Below are positions 15,481 to 15,548 of a stretch of 15,548 nt of DNA, one piece after another. Made by a program: the position numbers and the translations under genes. Positions within the stretch are counted from its first letter, which is position 1, and each line of letters opens with the position of its first letter. Under the pieces are notes generated by a model. That model did not search any database, was not told where the DNA came from, and was given only the letters and a program-made list of their open reading frames with translations. The stretch comes from CAVZLD01 sp964522605. GTDB taxonomy: Bacteria > Planctomycetota > Planctomycetia > Pirellulales > Pirellulaceae. The DNA lies in the NCBI GenBank assembly GCA_964522605.1, contig CAZFWV010000147.1, positions 1 to 15,548 of the forward strand, read 5' to 3'.

Positions 15481-15548
15481 ACGGTCGGTCTTGCCAATAC
15501 AGAATCACCTTGCCGGAATTGCCGTCACGCATGACTTCGAAGCCCTTC
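15479..15548 (-). CDS. tdh: L-threonine 3-dehydrogenase, C-terminal end only
   Basis: The last 22 codons and the TGA stop of a gene that begins beyond the right edge. The translation ends KGFEVMRDGNSGKVILYWQD followed by RP. From memory, E. coli Tdh ends with a very similar segment (KGFDAMRSGQSGKVIL). Tdh is the zinc- and NAD-dependent enzyme that oxidises threonine to 2-amino-3-oxobutyrate, the substrate of Kbl. The gene lies 8 bases upstream of kbl in the same direction, the classical tdh-kbl order. The call rests on this short tail plus context. Confidence 0.85.
   Translation of the reverse strand, partial: KGFEVMRDGNSGKVILYWQDRP

Noticed and set aside
121..15548. CRISPR array, insertion sequence, tRNA or phage signs
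   Set aside because: No regularly spaced repeats, transposase motifs, cloverleaf-like sequence or integrase were seen on either strand.

Overview
The window reads as a chromosomal segment of a planctomycete, probably Pirellulales-like. This rests on a six-gene MoxR/DUF58/BatA-like/coiled-coil/VWA/DUF4159 cluster of a kind I associate with Planctomycetota, on secreted polysaccharide hydrolases with little Shine-Dalgarno signal, on moderately high GC, and on a palindrome at the left edge that resembles repeats I recall from that phylum. No marker gene such as rRNA is present, so the assignment is an inference.

Layout. Positions 1-120 hold an imperfect palindrome cut by the window edge and no supportable gene. 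From 9631 down to 121 on the minus strand runs one tightly packed operon: a MoxR-family AAA+ ATPase, a DUF58 protein, a BatA-like membrane protein, an 859-residue coiled-coil membrane protein, a membrane VWA protein with a glutamine-amidotransferase-like domain, and an exported DUF4159 protein. Three successive junctions are 4-base stop/start overlaps and the other two gaps are 5 and 20 bases. A divergent intergenic region (9632-9919) carries a good sigma70-like promoter candidate and operator-like repeats pointing to the right. On the plus strand follow two secreted glycoside hydrolases: a GH16 enzyme with an intact catalytic motif, and a large, probably clan GH-A, enzyme with an N-terminal carbohydrate-binding-like domain. 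On the minus strand from the right edge come the last 22 codons of tdh, then kbl, then tag.

How the parts work together. The MoxR operon looks like a cell-envelope machine. A cytosolic AAA+ ATPase and a cytosolic DUF58/VWA partner would act on three membrane proteins and one exported protein. Three of these four envelope proteins appear to share the same GATase-like module, recognisable by a Gly-rich strand and a later His-Pro-[Ile/Val]-[Phe/Tyr] motif. The biochemical role of this class of cluster is, to my knowledge, unsettled, and it is the best candidate in the window for an undescribed system. The two hydrolases probably work together outside the cytoplasm on a beta-linked polysaccharide. 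Tdh and Kbl form the classical two-step threonine-to-glycine pathway, and tag (3-methyladenine repair) appears to be co-transcribed behind them.
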